Counted from the stretch's first letter, positions 7,223-17,599 are shown. The stretch is 64,000 nt of DNA from Vibrio salilacus (GCF_002811245.1 NZ_NIVQ01000005.1:124001-188000); one strand, 5' to 3'. The notes: generated by a model not told the origin, from the letters alone. Translations and numbers: made by a program.

Positions 7223-9886
7223 TTAAGCGTAAAGTGGGTTTGTTTTTTCAGTGTCGATGTTGAACTTAGCAATTGCTTCAGCAACAACAGACTTCTCAAC
7301 ATCACCACGTTTCGCTAGTTCAGTTAGTGCTGCAACTACTACGTAGCCTGCATTAACTTCGAAGTGACGACGTAGGTTCTCACGGCTGTCTGAGCGACCG
7401 AAACCGTCAGTACCAAGAACTTTGTAAGACTCAGTAGGCATGAATGCACGTACTTGCTCAGCGTAGTTCTTCATGTAATCCGTCGCAGCGATTGCTGGTT
7501 CGTTACCAAGAACCGTCGTGATGTAAGGTACTTTCGCTTCAGCTTCTGGGTGAAGCATGTTGTAGCGCTCTGCATTTTGACCATCACGAGTTAGCTCGTT
7601 GAATGAAGTTACAGAGAACACGTCAGATGCTACGCCGTACTCTTCACTTAGGATAGTCGCGGCTTTACGTACTTCGTTCATGATAGTACCAGAGCTCATT
7701 AGCTGAACTTTACCCTTAGCACCTTCGTGAGACTCAAGCTTGTAGATACCTTTACGGATGCCTTCTTCAGCGCCTTCTGGCATTGCTGGCATTGCGTAGT
7801 TTTCATTCATTACTGTTAGGTAGTAGTAAATGTTTTCTTGCTCAGGACCGTACATACGACGGATACCATCTTGCATGATTACTGCTAGCTCGTAAGCGAA
7901 TGTTGGGTCGTAAGAGATACAGTTCGGGATAGTGTTCGCTTGAATGTGCGAGTGACCATCTTCGTGCTGTAGACCTTCACCGTTCAGTGTTGTACGACCA
8001 GCCGTTGCACCAAGTAGGAAACCACGAGCTTGTTGGTCACCTGCTAGCCATGCCATGTCACCAATACGTTGGAAACCGAACATTGAGTAGTAGATGTAGA
8101 ACGGGATCATTGGCAGATCGTTTGTGCTGTAAGAAGTAGCAGCAGCAACCCAAGATGCCATTGAACCTAGTTCGTTGATACCTTCTTGAAGAACTTGGCC
8201 AGATGTTGCTTCTTTGTAGTAAGAAACGATGCCTTTATCTTCAGGCGTGTATTCTTGACCGTCTGGGTTGTAGATACCCACTTGACGGAATAGACCTTCC
8301 ATACCGAAGGTACGTGCTTCATCACAGATGATAGGAACAATGTTCTTACCGATGTTCTTGTCTTTAAGCAGAATGTTCAACGTACGTACGTAAGCCATAG
8401 TCGTTGAGATTTCACGCTTCTGAGCACCCAATAGAGGAGCAAACTCTTCTAGTTCAGGTACTTTGAATTCTTGCGTGAACTTAGGCTGACGAGTAGGAGT
8501 ATAGCCTTGTAGCGCCTTACGACGGGCATGTAAGTATTCGTACTCAGCAGTGCCTTCTTCCAGTTTCAAGTAAGGAAGTTCAGCCACTTTCTCATCAGAA
8601 AGAAGATCTTGTAGGCCTAGACGATCACGCAAGTATTGAACATGCGTCATATCCATTTTCTTAACACCGTGTGCGATGTTTTTACCTTCTGCGGCGTCAC
8701 CCATACCGTAACCTTTAACGGTCTTAGCTAGGATTACGGTCGGCTTACCATTCGTCTCTTTGGCATTGTTGAATGCAGCAAAAAGCTTAGAGGAGTCGTG
8801 ACCACCACGCTTAAGAGCGAAGATTTCTTCATCCGTCATATCGGCAACGAGTGCCGCTGTTTCTGGGTACTTACCAAAGAAGTGCTCACGTACGTATGCG
8901 CCATCTTTAGATTTGAATGTTTGGTAGTCACCATCAACGGTTTCGTTCATCAACTGAAGAAGCTTACCAGTGGTATCTTTCGCCAGTAGTGCATCCCAGT
9001 TGCTACCCCAGATAACTTTAACAACGTTCCAACCTGCGCCTTTGAATAGGCCTTCAAGTTCTTGAATGATGCTACTGTTGCCCATTACAGGGCCATCGAG
9101 ACGCTGTAGGTTACAGTTGATTAGGAAACATAGGTTATCTAGCTTCTCACGTGAAGCGAAAGAGATAGCACCACGTGATTCTGGCTCATCCATCTCACCG
9201 TCACCTAGGAACGCATATACGCGCTGAGCGGAAGTATCTTTAAGACCACGACCTTCTAGGTACTTAAGGAAACGCGCTTGGTAGATCGCAGAAATGGGAC
9301 CAAGACCCATAGATACCGTTGGGAACTGCCAGAACTCAGGCATCAGTTTAGGGTGCGGGTATGATGGGACACCTTTACCGTCTACTTCTTGACGGAAGTT
9401 ATCTAACTGCTCTTCCGTAAGACGACCTTCAACGAATGCACGAGAGTAGATGCCTGGAGAGATGTGACCTTGGTAATAAACTAGATCGCCACCGTCCGTC
9501 TCATTTGGAGCACGGAAGAAGTGGTTAAAACAGACTTCGTAGAATGTAGCCGCTGACTGATAAGAAGCCATGTGACCACCTAGGTCTAGATCTTTCTTAG
9601 AAGCACGCAATACAATCATGATTGCGTTCCAGCGAATGATCGAGCGGATACGGCGCTCAAGCGTTGTGTCACCTGGGTAAGCTGGCTCTTGTGTCGCTGG
9701 AATGGTGTTAATGTAGTTTGTGTTGATACCGGTTGGCATATCAACGCCGTCTAGACGTGCTTTTTCTAGTACGGTTTCTAGTAGAAACTGTGCACGTTCT
9801 ACACCTTCTTCACGAACAACTGATTCAAGGGCTTCTAGCCAATCTTGAGTTTCCAGTGCGTCTACGTCATGCTTCATGTCAGACAT
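7223..9886 (-). CDS. aceE: Pyruvate dehydrogenase E1 component
   Basis: The thiamine-diphosphate enzyme that decarboxylates pyruvate and acetylates the lipoyl arms of AceF. The 887-residue protein is of the single-chain homodimeric E1 type and matches the E. coli length. The ThDP/Mg motif GDGEMDEPESRG (near residues 229-240) leads into NCNLQRLDG. The N-terminal part carries the region that binds E2. It starts 55 bp after pdhR stops, on the same strand, so control from the pdhR promoter and its PdhR operators is likely. The ATG follows an AAGGAT ribosome binding site. Confidence 0.97.
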   Translation of the reverse strand: MSDMKHDVDALETQDWLEALESVVREEGVERAQFLLETVLEKARLDGVDMPTGINTNYINTIPATQEPAYPGDTTLERRIRSIIRWNAIMIVLRASKKDLDLGGHMASYQSAATFYEVCFNHFFRAPNETDGGDLVYYQGHISPGIYSRAFVEGRLTEEQLDNFRQEVDGKGVPSYPHPKLMPEFWQFPTVSMGLGPISAIYQARFLKYLEGRGLKDTSAQRVYAFLGDGEMDEPESRGAISFASREKLDNLCFLINCNLQRLDGPVMGNSSIIQELEGLFKGAGWNVVKVIWGSNWDALLAKDTTGKLLQLMNETVDGDYQTFKSKDGAYVREHFFGKYPETAALVADMTDEEIFALKRGGHDSSKLFAAFNNAKETNGKPTVILAKTVKGYGMGDAAEGKNIAHGVKKMDMTHVQYLRDRLGLQDLLSDEKVAELPYLKLEEGTAEYEYLHARRKALQGYTPTRQPKFTQEFKVPELEEFAPLLGAQKREISTTMAYVRTLNILLKDKNIGKNIVPIICDEARTFGMEGLFRQVGIYNPDGQEYTPEDKGIVSYYKEATSGQVLQEGINELGSMASWVAAATSYSTNDLPMIPFYIYYSMFGFQRIGDMAWLAGDQQARGFLLGATAGRTTLNGEGLQHEDGHSHIQANTIPNCISYDPTFAYELAVIMQDGIRRMYGPEQENIYYYLTVMNENYAMPAMPEGAEEGIRKGIYKLESHEGAKGKVQLMSSGTIMNEVRKAATILSEEYGVASDVFSVTSFNELTRDGQNAERYNMLHPEAEAKVPYITTVLGNEPAIAATDYMKNYAEQVRAFMPTESYKVLGTDGFGRSDSRENLRRHFEVNAGYVVVAALTELAKRGDVEKSVVAEAIAKFNIDTEKTNPLYA

Positions 9887-9941
9887 GGCGATCTATCCTT
9901 CTGTTGGTTGGATCTACTTATTTAAGTAACCGTTTCTTGTG

Positions 9942-10709
9942 TTAAGAATCGTTACCTTGCTGAATTCGACGTAAAGAACGCTTTCTTCGCGACTCTTCAC
10001 GCGTCAAATCCAACAATGTCTCTTCAATATAAGCTAAATGTGAATGTGACATTTCACGCGCCTTTTCAGGCTGCCCAGAAACAATCGCATCGACAATATT
10101 AGCTCGGTGTGTACTTACTTTATCGACCACTTCATCGCGGCGATGTAAGAGCTTTAAATTCTGTAAAATATTTTGCTCAAGCAGAGGACCAAGACTGCGA
10201 ACAATGTGAAGTAACACAACATTGTGCGCCGCTTCGGTTAAAGCAATCAGAAACTGCATCACTGCAGTGGCCTCCGCTTCAACATTCTTCTTGGTTTGCT
10301 CTGCGCTGATGTTAGTCAAGCAAGCCTGAATACGTGCAAAATCTTCCTCGGTACCACGAACTGCTGCAAAATACGCTGCAATACCTTCCATCGCATGGCG
10401 CGCTTCAAGTAAATCCAGCTGAGTTTCAGAGTGACTAGACAATAAATTTAGCAGAGGATCGGAAAAACCTGTCCAAATACTCTCACTAACAAATGTGCCC
10501 CCCCCCTGACGTCGAGTAAGAAGACGTTTCGCTTCTAGGCGTTGTATCGCTTCACGGATTGAAGGACGCGAGACATCAAATTGCTTCGCTAACTCTCTCT
10601 CTGGAGGCAACTGCTGCCCTGGAGATAGTGTTCCTTCGACAATCAGCCTTTCTAACTCTTGCTCAATAACGTCTGAGAGTTTTGGCTGACGAATCCTTTG
10701 ATAAGCCAT
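9942..10709 (-). CDS. pdhR: Pyruvate-sensing repressor of the pyruvate dehydrogenase operon (GntR/FadR family)
   Basis: A transcription repressor that leaves DNA when pyruvate binds. The 255-residue protein has an N-terminal winged helix-turn-helix ([24 protein letters not shown] in two adjoining helices, residues ~36-60) and a C-terminal FCD effector domain with the HNVVL and H..I metal/ligand histidines. The ATG giving [13 protein letters not shown] matches E. coli PdhR; the frame is open 28 codons further upstream but that extension covers the operator and promoter region. It heads the pdhR-aceE-aceF operon, and two PdhR palindromes lie upstream of its own start. Confidence 0.96.
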   Translation of the reverse strand: MAYQRIRQPKLSDVIEQELERLIVEGTLSPGQQLPPERELAKQFDVSRPSIREAIQRLEAKRLLTRRQGGGTFVSESIWTGFSDPLLNLLSSHSETQLDLLEARHAMEGIAAYFAAVRGTEEDFARIQACLTNISAEQTKKNVEAEATAVMQFLIALTEAAHNVVLLHIVRSLGPLLEQNILQNLKLLHRRDEVVDKVSTHRANIVDAIVSGQPEKAREMSHSHLAYIEETLLDLTREESRRKRSLRRIQQGNDS

Positions 10710-10739
10710 AATTGTTTTTCTTCTACTCTGTACGCAGTC

Positions 10740-10756
10740 AATTGGTAATACCAATT
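10740..10756. promoter_or_regulatory. PdhR operator 1
   Basis: AATTGGTAATACCAATT is a perfect 17-bp palindrome matching the known PdhR box ATTGGTnnnACCAAT. It lies about 14-30 bp downstream of the predicted transcription start, between promoter and start codon, as in a road-block repressor. Confidence 0.85.
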
Positions 10757-10775
10757 CTAAGTTGGCGAGAAAATT

Positions 10776-10804
10776 AACATAATTAAAACGCAAGTTCCAG
10801 TCAA
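10776..10804 (-). promoter_or_regulatory. Promoter of pdhR-aceE-aceF
   Basis: On the minus strand TTGACT (10804-10799) and TATGTT (10781-10776) are 17 bp apart. Transcription would start near 10769, just upstream of PdhR operator 1. Confidence 0.65.
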
Positions 10805-10876
10805 AAATTGACCCAAATCATAGAACGAGCCTAACACCAACACTTTGATAACAATAGTTGATTAAAACGGCAATCT

Positions 10877-10893
10877 AATTGGTCTGACCAATT
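10877..10893. promoter_or_regulatory. PdhR operator 2
   Basis: AATTGGTCTGACCAATT is a second perfect 17-bp palindrome of the PdhR box type, centred about 115 bp upstream of the predicted start and 137 bp from operator 1. It could support looping or control of another transcript. Confidence 0.8.
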
Positions 10894-10916
10894 ACAAAGT
10901 ACATACAGATGGGAAT

Positions 10917-10940
10917 AAACCGTGCTAGCGATCACGGTTT
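10917..10940. repeat. Perfect 8-bp inverted repeat, possible terminator downstream of recJ
   Basis: AAACCGTG and CACGGTTT surround an 8-nt loop. Neither strand has a long T-run, so termination is uncertain. The rest of the stretch 10941-11262 contains no coding frame or RNA gene that I can support. Confidence 0.4.
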
Positions 10941-11262
10941 AATTAATCAGTTTTAAAAGAAATGTGGAAGGTTATTAAGGGGTACGATGGAAAAAGCAAG
11001 AGATAAGAACATCAGGGCGTCGTTCTAAACAGCGAGATACGATCGTGATTCAGAATCTAATCAAAGTGATCGTGGACACTAGATTCGATATGTGTCACTC
11101 GTTTCTGGAATAATAACAATATATCTGACAAACCATGTCAAAAAGTAGCATCTTCAAGAACGAGGGACCAACGAGTTAATGACCTCTTGAAGCAAGCAGA
11201 CAACCTTTAGAGATTCCCTACCTGCTCTTTCGACGTTCTATGCAATGACACAAGTTAAGGCA

Positions 11263-13008
11263 CTACCTCGCCTCAATATGATCAATCATCAACTGCAACG
11301 ACTGATTGCCACGAAACTCATTAATATCAAGTTTGTAGGCTAAGCGAATAGTGTTGACAGAAGCATCAGGCCAACGGCGCAGATCAACATTAAACGCGAT
11401 CCCATCGATCATAATGTTGGTCGGATGGCCTTTATGCAGGGGCTCTAGCATCAATTTCAGGTGCTTCTCACCAACTAATTTTTGGTGTAAAACTTTAAAT
11501 TCTCCATCAAACAGAGGCTCCGGAAATGCTTGCCCCCATGGCCCGCCTGATCGCAATAATTCTGCGGTGTGCATCGAAAATTCTTCAGGCTTTAGCTCAC
11601 CATCAGAAAGTAATACCCCTTTCAGCACCGCTTCATCTAAATCCTGTTTGACGGCTTGATCAAACAGCGTTGCAAAGCGAGTAAAGTCTTGCTCTAAGAT
11701 GGTCAAACCTGCCGCCATTGCATGACCGCCAAATTTAACAATCAAGCCTGGGTTTTGCGTATCAATGCGATCAAGCACATCACGCATATGAACGCCCGCA
11801 ATCGATCGACACGATCCTTTGATGCTCCCTTCTCCACCATCAGCAAAAGCAATGACCGGACGATGAAATTTGTCTTTGATCCGCGAAGCTAAAATACCGA
11901 TCACACCTTGGTGCCAGTCACGCTGGAATAACACCAAGCCATGAGGCATGTCTTGTTCACCAAACTGCAGGCGCTCACAAAAAGCCATCGCTTCTTGTTT
12001 CATGCCCTCTTCAATCTCTTTACGCGTTTGGTTAAGACCATCGAGCTCACTCGCCATACGCCGTGCTGCATAAATATTGGTGCTCATCAGCAGTTCAACG
12101 CCAAAAGACATATCATCCAAGCGACCTGCGGCATTAATACGTGGGCCAAGCGCAAAGCCAAAATCAGACGCTACCAAGCGACGTGCATCACGCTTAGCCA
12201 CTTCAATCAATGCTTGAATACCTGGTCGCGCCTTGCCGGCGCGAATACGTTGCAAACCTTGATGGACCAAAATGCGATTATTCTCATCCAGCGGCACAAC
12301 GTCAGCCACTGTGCCGAGGGCGACCAAGTCAATCAACTCCATCAACTTGGGCTCTGCCATGCCTTTATCTACAAACCAGTTGTGCTTACGCATGTGAACA
12401 CACAACGCCATCATCAGATAGAAAGCCACGCCAACGCCAGCCAAGGCTTTAGAGGGAAAAGCGCACTCTTGTAGATTAGGATTGACCATGGCATCGACTT
12501 CGGGCAGTTCATGGCCGGGGAGATGGTGGTCGGTGACCAAAACCTGTAACCCCTGCTGCTTGGCGTAACGAACCCCCTCAATGGAAGAGACACCGTTATC
12601 AACCGTCATGATCATTTGTGCACCAAGCGCGATAGCTTGATCGACCACATCAGGGCTCAAGCCGTAGCCATCTTCAAAACGATTCGGCACTAAGTAATCG
12701 ACATTGTTCGATCCCAGCATGCGTAGCGCCAGCACCGACAGCGCCGAACTAGTAGCGCCATCGGCATCAAAATCACCGACCACAATAATGCGTTTGTCGG
12801 TTTGAATCGCCTCAAACAGCAGCGTAACGGCGGCTTCAATTCCATGCAATTTTTGGTAAGAGTGCAGCGCTCGCGCAGCGGTATCTAGTTGCTCCACATG
12901 GCGAATACCACGCGCAATATAAATGCGTTTTAGCAGTGGTGCGATGGTGTCGGGAAGAAGGGTTAAATCAACTTCAGGTCTGCGTTGAATTTCTATCATA
13001 AGGGGCAT
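11263..13008 (-). CDS. recJ: Single-stranded-DNA-specific exonuclease RecJ
   Basis: A 5'-3' exonuclease for recombination (RecF pathway), mismatch and base-excision repair. The 581-residue protein has the DHH phosphoesterase motifs: VVGDFDADGATSSA near residue 78, TVDNGVS and the DHH itself in VTDHHLPG near 160, then a DHHA1 domain with GGHAMAAG. An ATG at 13008 has GAGG 5 nt upstream; a second ATG at 12999 gives MIEIQRR, the N-terminus seen in relatives. Both are possible. It follows dsbC by 33 bp. A perfect hairpin covers its ribosome binding site. Confidence 0.95.
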   Translation of the reverse strand: MPLMIEIQRRPEVDLTLLPDTIAPLLKRIYIARGIRHVEQLDTAARALHSYQKLHGIEAAVTLLFEAIQTDKRIIVVGDFDADGATSSALSVLALRMLGSNNVDYLVPNRFEDGYGLSPDVVDQAIALGAQMIMTVDNGVSSIEGVRYAKQQGLQVLVTDHHLPGHELPEVDAMVNPNLQECAFPSKALAGVGVAFYLMMALCVHMRKHNWFVDKGMAEPKLMELIDLVALGTVADVVPLDENNRILVHQGLQRIRAGKARPGIQALIEVAKRDARRLVASDFGFALGPRINAAGRLDDMSFGVELLMSTNIYAARRMASELDGLNQTRKEIEEGMKQEAMAFCERLQFGEQDMPHGLVLFQRDWHQGVIGILASRIKDKFHRPVIAFADGGEGSIKGSCRSIAGVHMRDVLDRIDTQNPGLIVKFGGHAMAAGLTILEQDFTRFATLFDQAVKQDLDEAVLKGVLLSDGELKPEEFSMHTAELLRSGGPWGQAFPEPLFDGEFKVLHQKLVGEKHLKLMLEPLHKGHPTNIMIDGIAFNVDLRRWPDASVNTIRLAYKLDINEFRGNQSLQLMIDHIEAR

Positions 13009-13009
13009 C

Positions 13010-13029
13010 AGAGCCTCAAATGAGGCTCT
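13010..13029 (-). promoter_or_regulatory. Hairpin over the recJ ribosome binding site
   Basis: On the minus strand AGAGCCTC and GAGGCTCT form a perfect 8-bp stem with loop ATTT between the dsbC stop and the recJ start. The GAGG that would serve as ribosome binding site lies inside the stem. It has no T-run, so it looks like translational control or mRNA stability rather than termination. Confidence 0.55.
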
Positions 13030-13041
13030 TCGTTAAATTAA

Positions 13042-13785
13042 TTAAATTTGCTTAAGGCGCTGAACAAGCTGTTCTGGCGGTAGGTAACCACCAATCATCT
13101 CACCATTTGGCAAGAAAATCGCAGGAGTACCGCTGATACCAAGCTCACGGCCTAGCGAGTAGTGTTGTTTGATGATCTGTTGGAACTTAGCGAAATCGTC
13201 ACCCGTTTTAGGGAATTGACGATTCACTTTACCGTCATGCATGGCCGCTTGCGGATCTTCCGCGCCCCATACTGCCGCCATTTGATCAGCCGCCATGCCT
13301 GTTGCACCTTGACGAGGAAAAGCCATATAACGCACCGTAATACCGAGATCATTGTAGCCTTGCATCTGACTGTGAAGTTTCACGCAGTAGCCACACGTAA
13401 CATCGGTAAAGACTGTCACGACGTATTGCTCATCGTCGGCTTTAAATTCAATCATGCTGTCTTTAAACGCAGCGATTTTTGCCGCGTTAATCGGTGCTTG
13501 GCGCTTAGCCAGCACATCTTGATATTGGCCGCTTTCATCCAACTGGTACAAGGTTCCCGCTAAGAAATAATCTCCGTTTGGTGACGCAAACAATACCCCA
13601 CCACTGGTGTTCACTTCGATTAGGCCATCAATATCCGCGGCAGTAATATCTTTCACTTCTAAACCCAGCTTAGCAAAACGTGCCTCTAGCTGCGCTTTGT
13701 CAAACTTAACCTCATTGGCCGATACGGTTTGCGCCGCTAACAGCAAAGGTAAAGTCAGTAGAGTCATTCGGCGTAATACGCTCAT
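13042..13785 (-). CDS. dsbC: Periplasmic disulfide isomerase DsbC
   Basis: A periplasmic thiol:disulfide interchange protein that corrects wrong disulfide bonds. The 247-residue precursor has a Sec signal peptide (residues 1-23, cleavage after VSA), an N-terminal dimerisation domain, a linker and a thioredoxin-like domain with the CGYC active site at 131-134. The cis-proline loop is in SGTPAIF. It lies between xerD and recJ in the same order and strand as in E. coli, 39 bp after xerD. Confidence 0.96.
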   Translation of the reverse strand: MSVLRRMTLLTLPLLLAAQTVSANEVKFDKAQLEARFAKLGLEVKDITAADIDGLIEVNTSGGVLFASPNGDYFLAGTLYQLDESGQYQDVLAKRQAPINAAKIAAFKDSMIEFKADDEQYVVTVFTDVTCGYCVKLHSQMQGYNDLGITVRYMAFPRQGATGMAADQMAAVWGAEDPQAAMHDGKVNRQFPKTGDDFAKFQQIIKQHYSLGRELGISGTPAIFLPNGEMIGGYLPPEQLVQRLKQI

Positions 13786-13824
13786 TCAAGTCACCTTAAA
13801 TTCAATTGGTTGAGCCAAAAGCGA

Positions 13825-14733
13825 TTACGCTCTTGGGTGGTGTTCACTGTGTAGCTGCTTCAGACGCTCTGTTGCTACATGAGTATAAATTTGTGTGGTC
13901 GACAAGTCACTATGCCCCAGTAACATCTGCACCACACGAAGATCCGCACCATAGTTAAGCAAGTGGGTCGCGAAGGCATGGCGCAAGACATGGGGAGAAA
14001 GTAATTCCGTCTCAATCCCTGCCAATACGGCATAGCGCTTTATACGGTGCCAGAATGTCTGGCGAGTCATTTGCCGCGCACGTTTACTGGGAAAAACCAC
14101 ATCAGAAGTATTATCCCCAAGTAACTCAGACCTACCTTGTTGGAGAAAAGTTTCAATCCAATCAACCGCATTTTCGCCCATCGGCACTAAACGTTCTTTA
14201 CCGCCTTTACCCGTTACGCGCACAACTCCTTGACGCAGACTAATATTTTCCATCGTTAAACTGACTAATTCAGTCACACGTAGACCCGTCGCATAAAGCA
14301 GTTCTAACATCGCTTTATCCCGTAACTCTATCGCATCATTCGGATCCGGAGCATCAAGCAGTGCTTCCACTTGCTCTTCACTAAGATCTTTCGGTAAACG
14401 TTTGGGTAATTTAGGGCTAACCAGCAGCGCACTCGGATCATCCGCGCGGACTTTTTCTCGGTGCAAATATTGGAACAGTCGCCGGATAGCCGACAACATC
14501 CGCGCACGAGAAGTCTGCTTGTATTGTTGGTCTGCCAGCCAGGATTGATACTCTTGCAGGCCAGATAAGCTGATAAAGTCGAGTCGATAATTGTTGGCCG
14601 TCATCCACTGTAATAGTTTAAACAGATCATTGCGGTAAGATGAAAGTGTATTTTCAGATAATCCTCGCTCCATCCACATCGCATCTAAAAACAGCTCAAC
14701 AACCCCTTGATCGGGTGACATTTGTTCTGACAC
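13825..14733 (-). CDS. xerD: Site-specific tyrosine recombinase XerD
   Basis: Partner of XerC in resolving chromosome dimers at dif and in related recombination. The 302-residue protein has an N-terminal SAM-like DNA-binding domain and a catalytic domain with the Arg of ATGLRVTEL, the Lys of TGKGGKERLVP, the HxxR of HVLRHAFATHLL, the GH of LLGHSDLSTT and the nucleophilic Tyr in QIYTHV. Length matches E. coli XerD (298). It is the first gene of xerD-dsbC-recJ and is divergent from fldB. Confidence 0.96.
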   Translation of the reverse strand: MSEQMSPDQGVVELFLDAMWMERGLSENTLSSYRNDLFKLLQWMTANNYRLDFISLSGLQEYQSWLADQQYKQTSRARMLSAIRRLFQYLHREKVRADDPSALLVSPKLPKRLPKDLSEEQVEALLDAPDPNDAIELRDKAMLELLYATGLRVTELVSLTMENISLRQGVVRVTGKGGKERLVPMGENAVDWIETFLQQGRSELLGDNTSDVVFPSKRARQMTRQTFWHRIKRYAVLAGIETELLSPHVLRHAFATHLLNYGADLRVVQMLLGHSDLSTTQIYTHVATERLKQLHSEHHPRA

Positions 14734-14885
14734 AGCTAACCTCTTATTTTTGTTCTGCGCTCAAATGTAAGGGGCACAAGCGAATAATGCTATAAAAAAT
14801 CGTCTTTGAGTCGGATATTGACTGCAAAACTGGTCATTTTGTGGTTAGAATCCATCATCCATTTTGCAATAGATAAAAGCATATT

Positions 14886-15407
14886 ATGAAGATCGGTCTG
14901 TTTTACGGCTCAACCACTTGTTATACCGAAATGGCAGCAGAAAAAATCCGCGCTATTCTTGGTGAAGACCTTGTTGATATTCACAACGTTAAAGAGTCGC
15001 CACTCGCTTTGATGGCAGATTACGATTTTCTTATCTTGGGTATTTCGACTTGGGACTTTGGTGAAATCCAAGAAGATTGGAATGAAATATGGGATCAAAT
15101 CGATGGCGTAGCGCTAAATGGCAAAACCGTCGCACTGTTCGGTTTAGGCGATCAAGAAGGTTATGGCGAATGGTATCTGGATGCGATGGGGTTACTCCAC
15201 GACGAACTGAAGAAGACCGGAGCTAACATCATCGGTTACTGGCCCAATGATGAAAACTATCAGTTTGAGGCCTCCAAAGCTCTCACTGAGGATGCTAGCC
15301 AGTTTGTTGGCTTAGCTCTCGATGAAGACTCCCAATATGAACTGAGTGATGAGCGCATCGCCAACTGGGTTGAACAGATCTTACTTGAGTACCAAGAGAC
15401 GCTTTAG
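14886..15407 (+). CDS. fldB: Flavodoxin 2
   Basis: A small FMN electron carrier of the long-chain flavodoxin class. The 173-residue protein begins [14 protein letters not shown], the phosphate-binding loop of flavodoxins, followed by [12 protein letters not shown] and [12 protein letters not shown] around the isoalloxazine ring. The Cys in the first loop and the neighbourhood (next to xerD-dsbC-recJ) point to FldB rather than FldA. Its stop overlaps the convergent ampD stop by 4 bp, so no terminator fits between them. Confidence 0.93.
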   Translation: MKIGLFYGSTTCYTEMAAEKIRAILGEDLVDIHNVKESPLALMADYDFLILGISTWDFGEIQEDWNEIWDQIDGVALNGKTVALFGLGDQEGYGEWYLDAMGLLHDELKKTGANIIGYWPNDENYQFEASKALTEDASQFVGLALDEDSQYELSDERIANWVEQILLEYQETL

Positions 15408-15967
15408 CCCGCAGCGAGCAGCGCACGCCTATATTTGGCCCAATCAAACACCAACCCTGGGTCAGTTTTACGCAGCGGCGCAATATATTGGTGGCCTGTA
15501 ATTCGCGGGATGGTGATCTTCGGATAGCGACTTTGTATCGACCGAGTCAACGCGGTTAGCGCAGCGTATTGTGCATCGCTATAAACCACATAGTCGCTTC
15601 CTTCAAGTTCAATGCCAATCGAGTAATCATTGCACTTATCACGTCCAGCAAAGCTGGAATGTCCCGCATGCCAAGCTCGCTCAGCAAAAGAGACAAACTG
15701 TACCACCTCCCCATCACGTCGAATCAGGCAGTGCGCCGACACGCCCATCTTATGAATGACAGCAAAGAATGGATGCGTATCAGGGTTAAGCCGACCGGTA
15801 AAAAACTGTTCGATATAAGGCCCGCCAAATTGACCGGGCGGCAAGCTAATATTGTGCACCACCAGCAAAGAGACATCTTGTCCTGGCGGCCTTTGATCAA
15901 AAAAGGGCGAAGGAACGTGTCGCGCAGCGCAATACCAACCGTTGTCATCTATCATTTTAAGGCTCAC
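15404..15967 (-). CDS. ampD: 1,6-anhydro-N-acetylmuramoyl-L-alanine amidase AmpD
   Basis: A cytoplasmic zinc amidase that removes the peptide from anhydromuropeptides during cell-wall recycling; its loss induces AmpC-type beta-lactamases where ampR is present. The 187-residue protein has an amidase_2 fold with the zinc ligands His in [10 protein letters not shown], His in ITGHQYIAP and Asp in RKTDPG. The N-terminus may start four residues later at MIDDNGWY, which fits E. coli numbering better. It is divergent from nadC and convergent with fldB. Confidence 0.95.
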   Translation of the reverse strand: MSLKMIDDNGWYCAARHVPSPFFDQRPPGQDVSLLVVHNISLPPGQFGGPYIEQFFTGRLNPDTHPFFAVIHKMGVSAHCLIRRDGEVVQFVSFAERAWHAGHSSFAGRDKCNDYSIGIELEGSDYVVYSDAQYAALTALTRSIQSRYPKITIPRITGHQYIAPLRKTDPGLVFDWAKYRRALLAAG

Positions 15968-16026
15968 TGTTTTCGTCTTGTTATGATTTTATCCCTTTGA
16001 CCATGAAATGCGAGATTAATGGCTGA

Positions 16027-16974
<948 letters not shown>

Positions 16975-16994
16975 CCATCACTGAGCGATTTAAC

Positions 16995-17026
16995 TAACGG
17001 AGGCTGTGCGCCTCCGTTATTGTTTC
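16995..17026 (+). terminator. Intrinsic terminator of nadC
   Basis: TAACGGAGG and CCTCCGTTA pair perfectly around a short loop and are followed by TTGTTT. Confidence 0.85.
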
Positions 17027-17194
17027 TAAGGTGAGAAGGTGAGAAACTCAGATCCAGTTCATATTTTATTGAACCATCACAGTGACGTACGATTAACTCC
17101 ACCTAATCAGATCTAACTTTCACACAATTCGTCTCCACGCTAACACTCGCGACCACTAGTCTCTCTAGTACCATTCAAACCGTTCGAAGAGACT

Positions 17195-17599
17195 ATGCAC
17201 CCACAACGCCAGCGCCATACCCTCGGTTTCACACTGATTGAACTCATGATTGTCGTTGCAGTAATCAGCCTGCTGTCCGCCGTAGCAATTCCTCATTACC
17301 AAAGCTACGTAAAGAAGGCGGCATTAAGTACCGCCCTTGCCTCCGCGAGTGCATACAAAGTGATTGTTGAAGATGCCATTGCTGTAGAAGGGCGCTTTCC
17401 TGCTATCTCACAAACCTTTGCGATTGGGACCATTAGCTCTGAATCCGCGCCATTAGCCACTGACAACGCCACCAATGATTTAGTGGTCGCGATAACCCAA
17501 GGGTCAGGCTCGGGTCAAAGCATAACTTTAAAACGTGATGCCAATGGAGCCTGGCGCTGCAGCGCATCCAGTAGTGTCTCTCTCGCCGGGTGCTCTTGA
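17195..17599 (+). CDS. pilA: Type IV pilin PilA (major pilin of the competence/chitin-regulated pilus)
   Basis: Structural subunit of a type IVa pilus. The 134-residue prepilin has a short basic leader ending in Gly11, then FTLIELMIVVAVISLLSAV, the N-methylated Phe1 and Glu5 of class-III signal sequences cleaved by PilD. The first helix continues to about residue 60, followed by a globular head. Two C-terminal cysteines (in WRCSAS and LAGCS) can form the D-region disulfide. An AAGAGA motif precedes the ATG. In vibrios this pilus is induced on chitin and takes up DNA; the head is usually highly variable between strains. Confidence 0.95.
   Translation: MHPQRQRHTLGFTLIELMIVVAVISLLSAVAIPHYQSYVKKAALSTALASASAYKVIVEDAIAVEGRFPAISQTFAIGTISSESAPLATDNATNDLVVAITQGSGSGQSITLKRDANGAWRCSASSSVSLAGCS

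Noticed and set aside
10710..10793. Upstream extension of pdhR by 28 residues
   Set aside because: It would translate through the PdhR operator and start at the -10 region of the predicted promoter.
11941..12474. Plus-strand open frame of 177 codons
   Set aside because: Antisense to recJ, whose motifs are clear; composition is that of a reversed coding strand.
17029..17046. Tandem AAGGTGAG repeat after nadC
   Set aside because: Only two copies, no clear function; likely chance.
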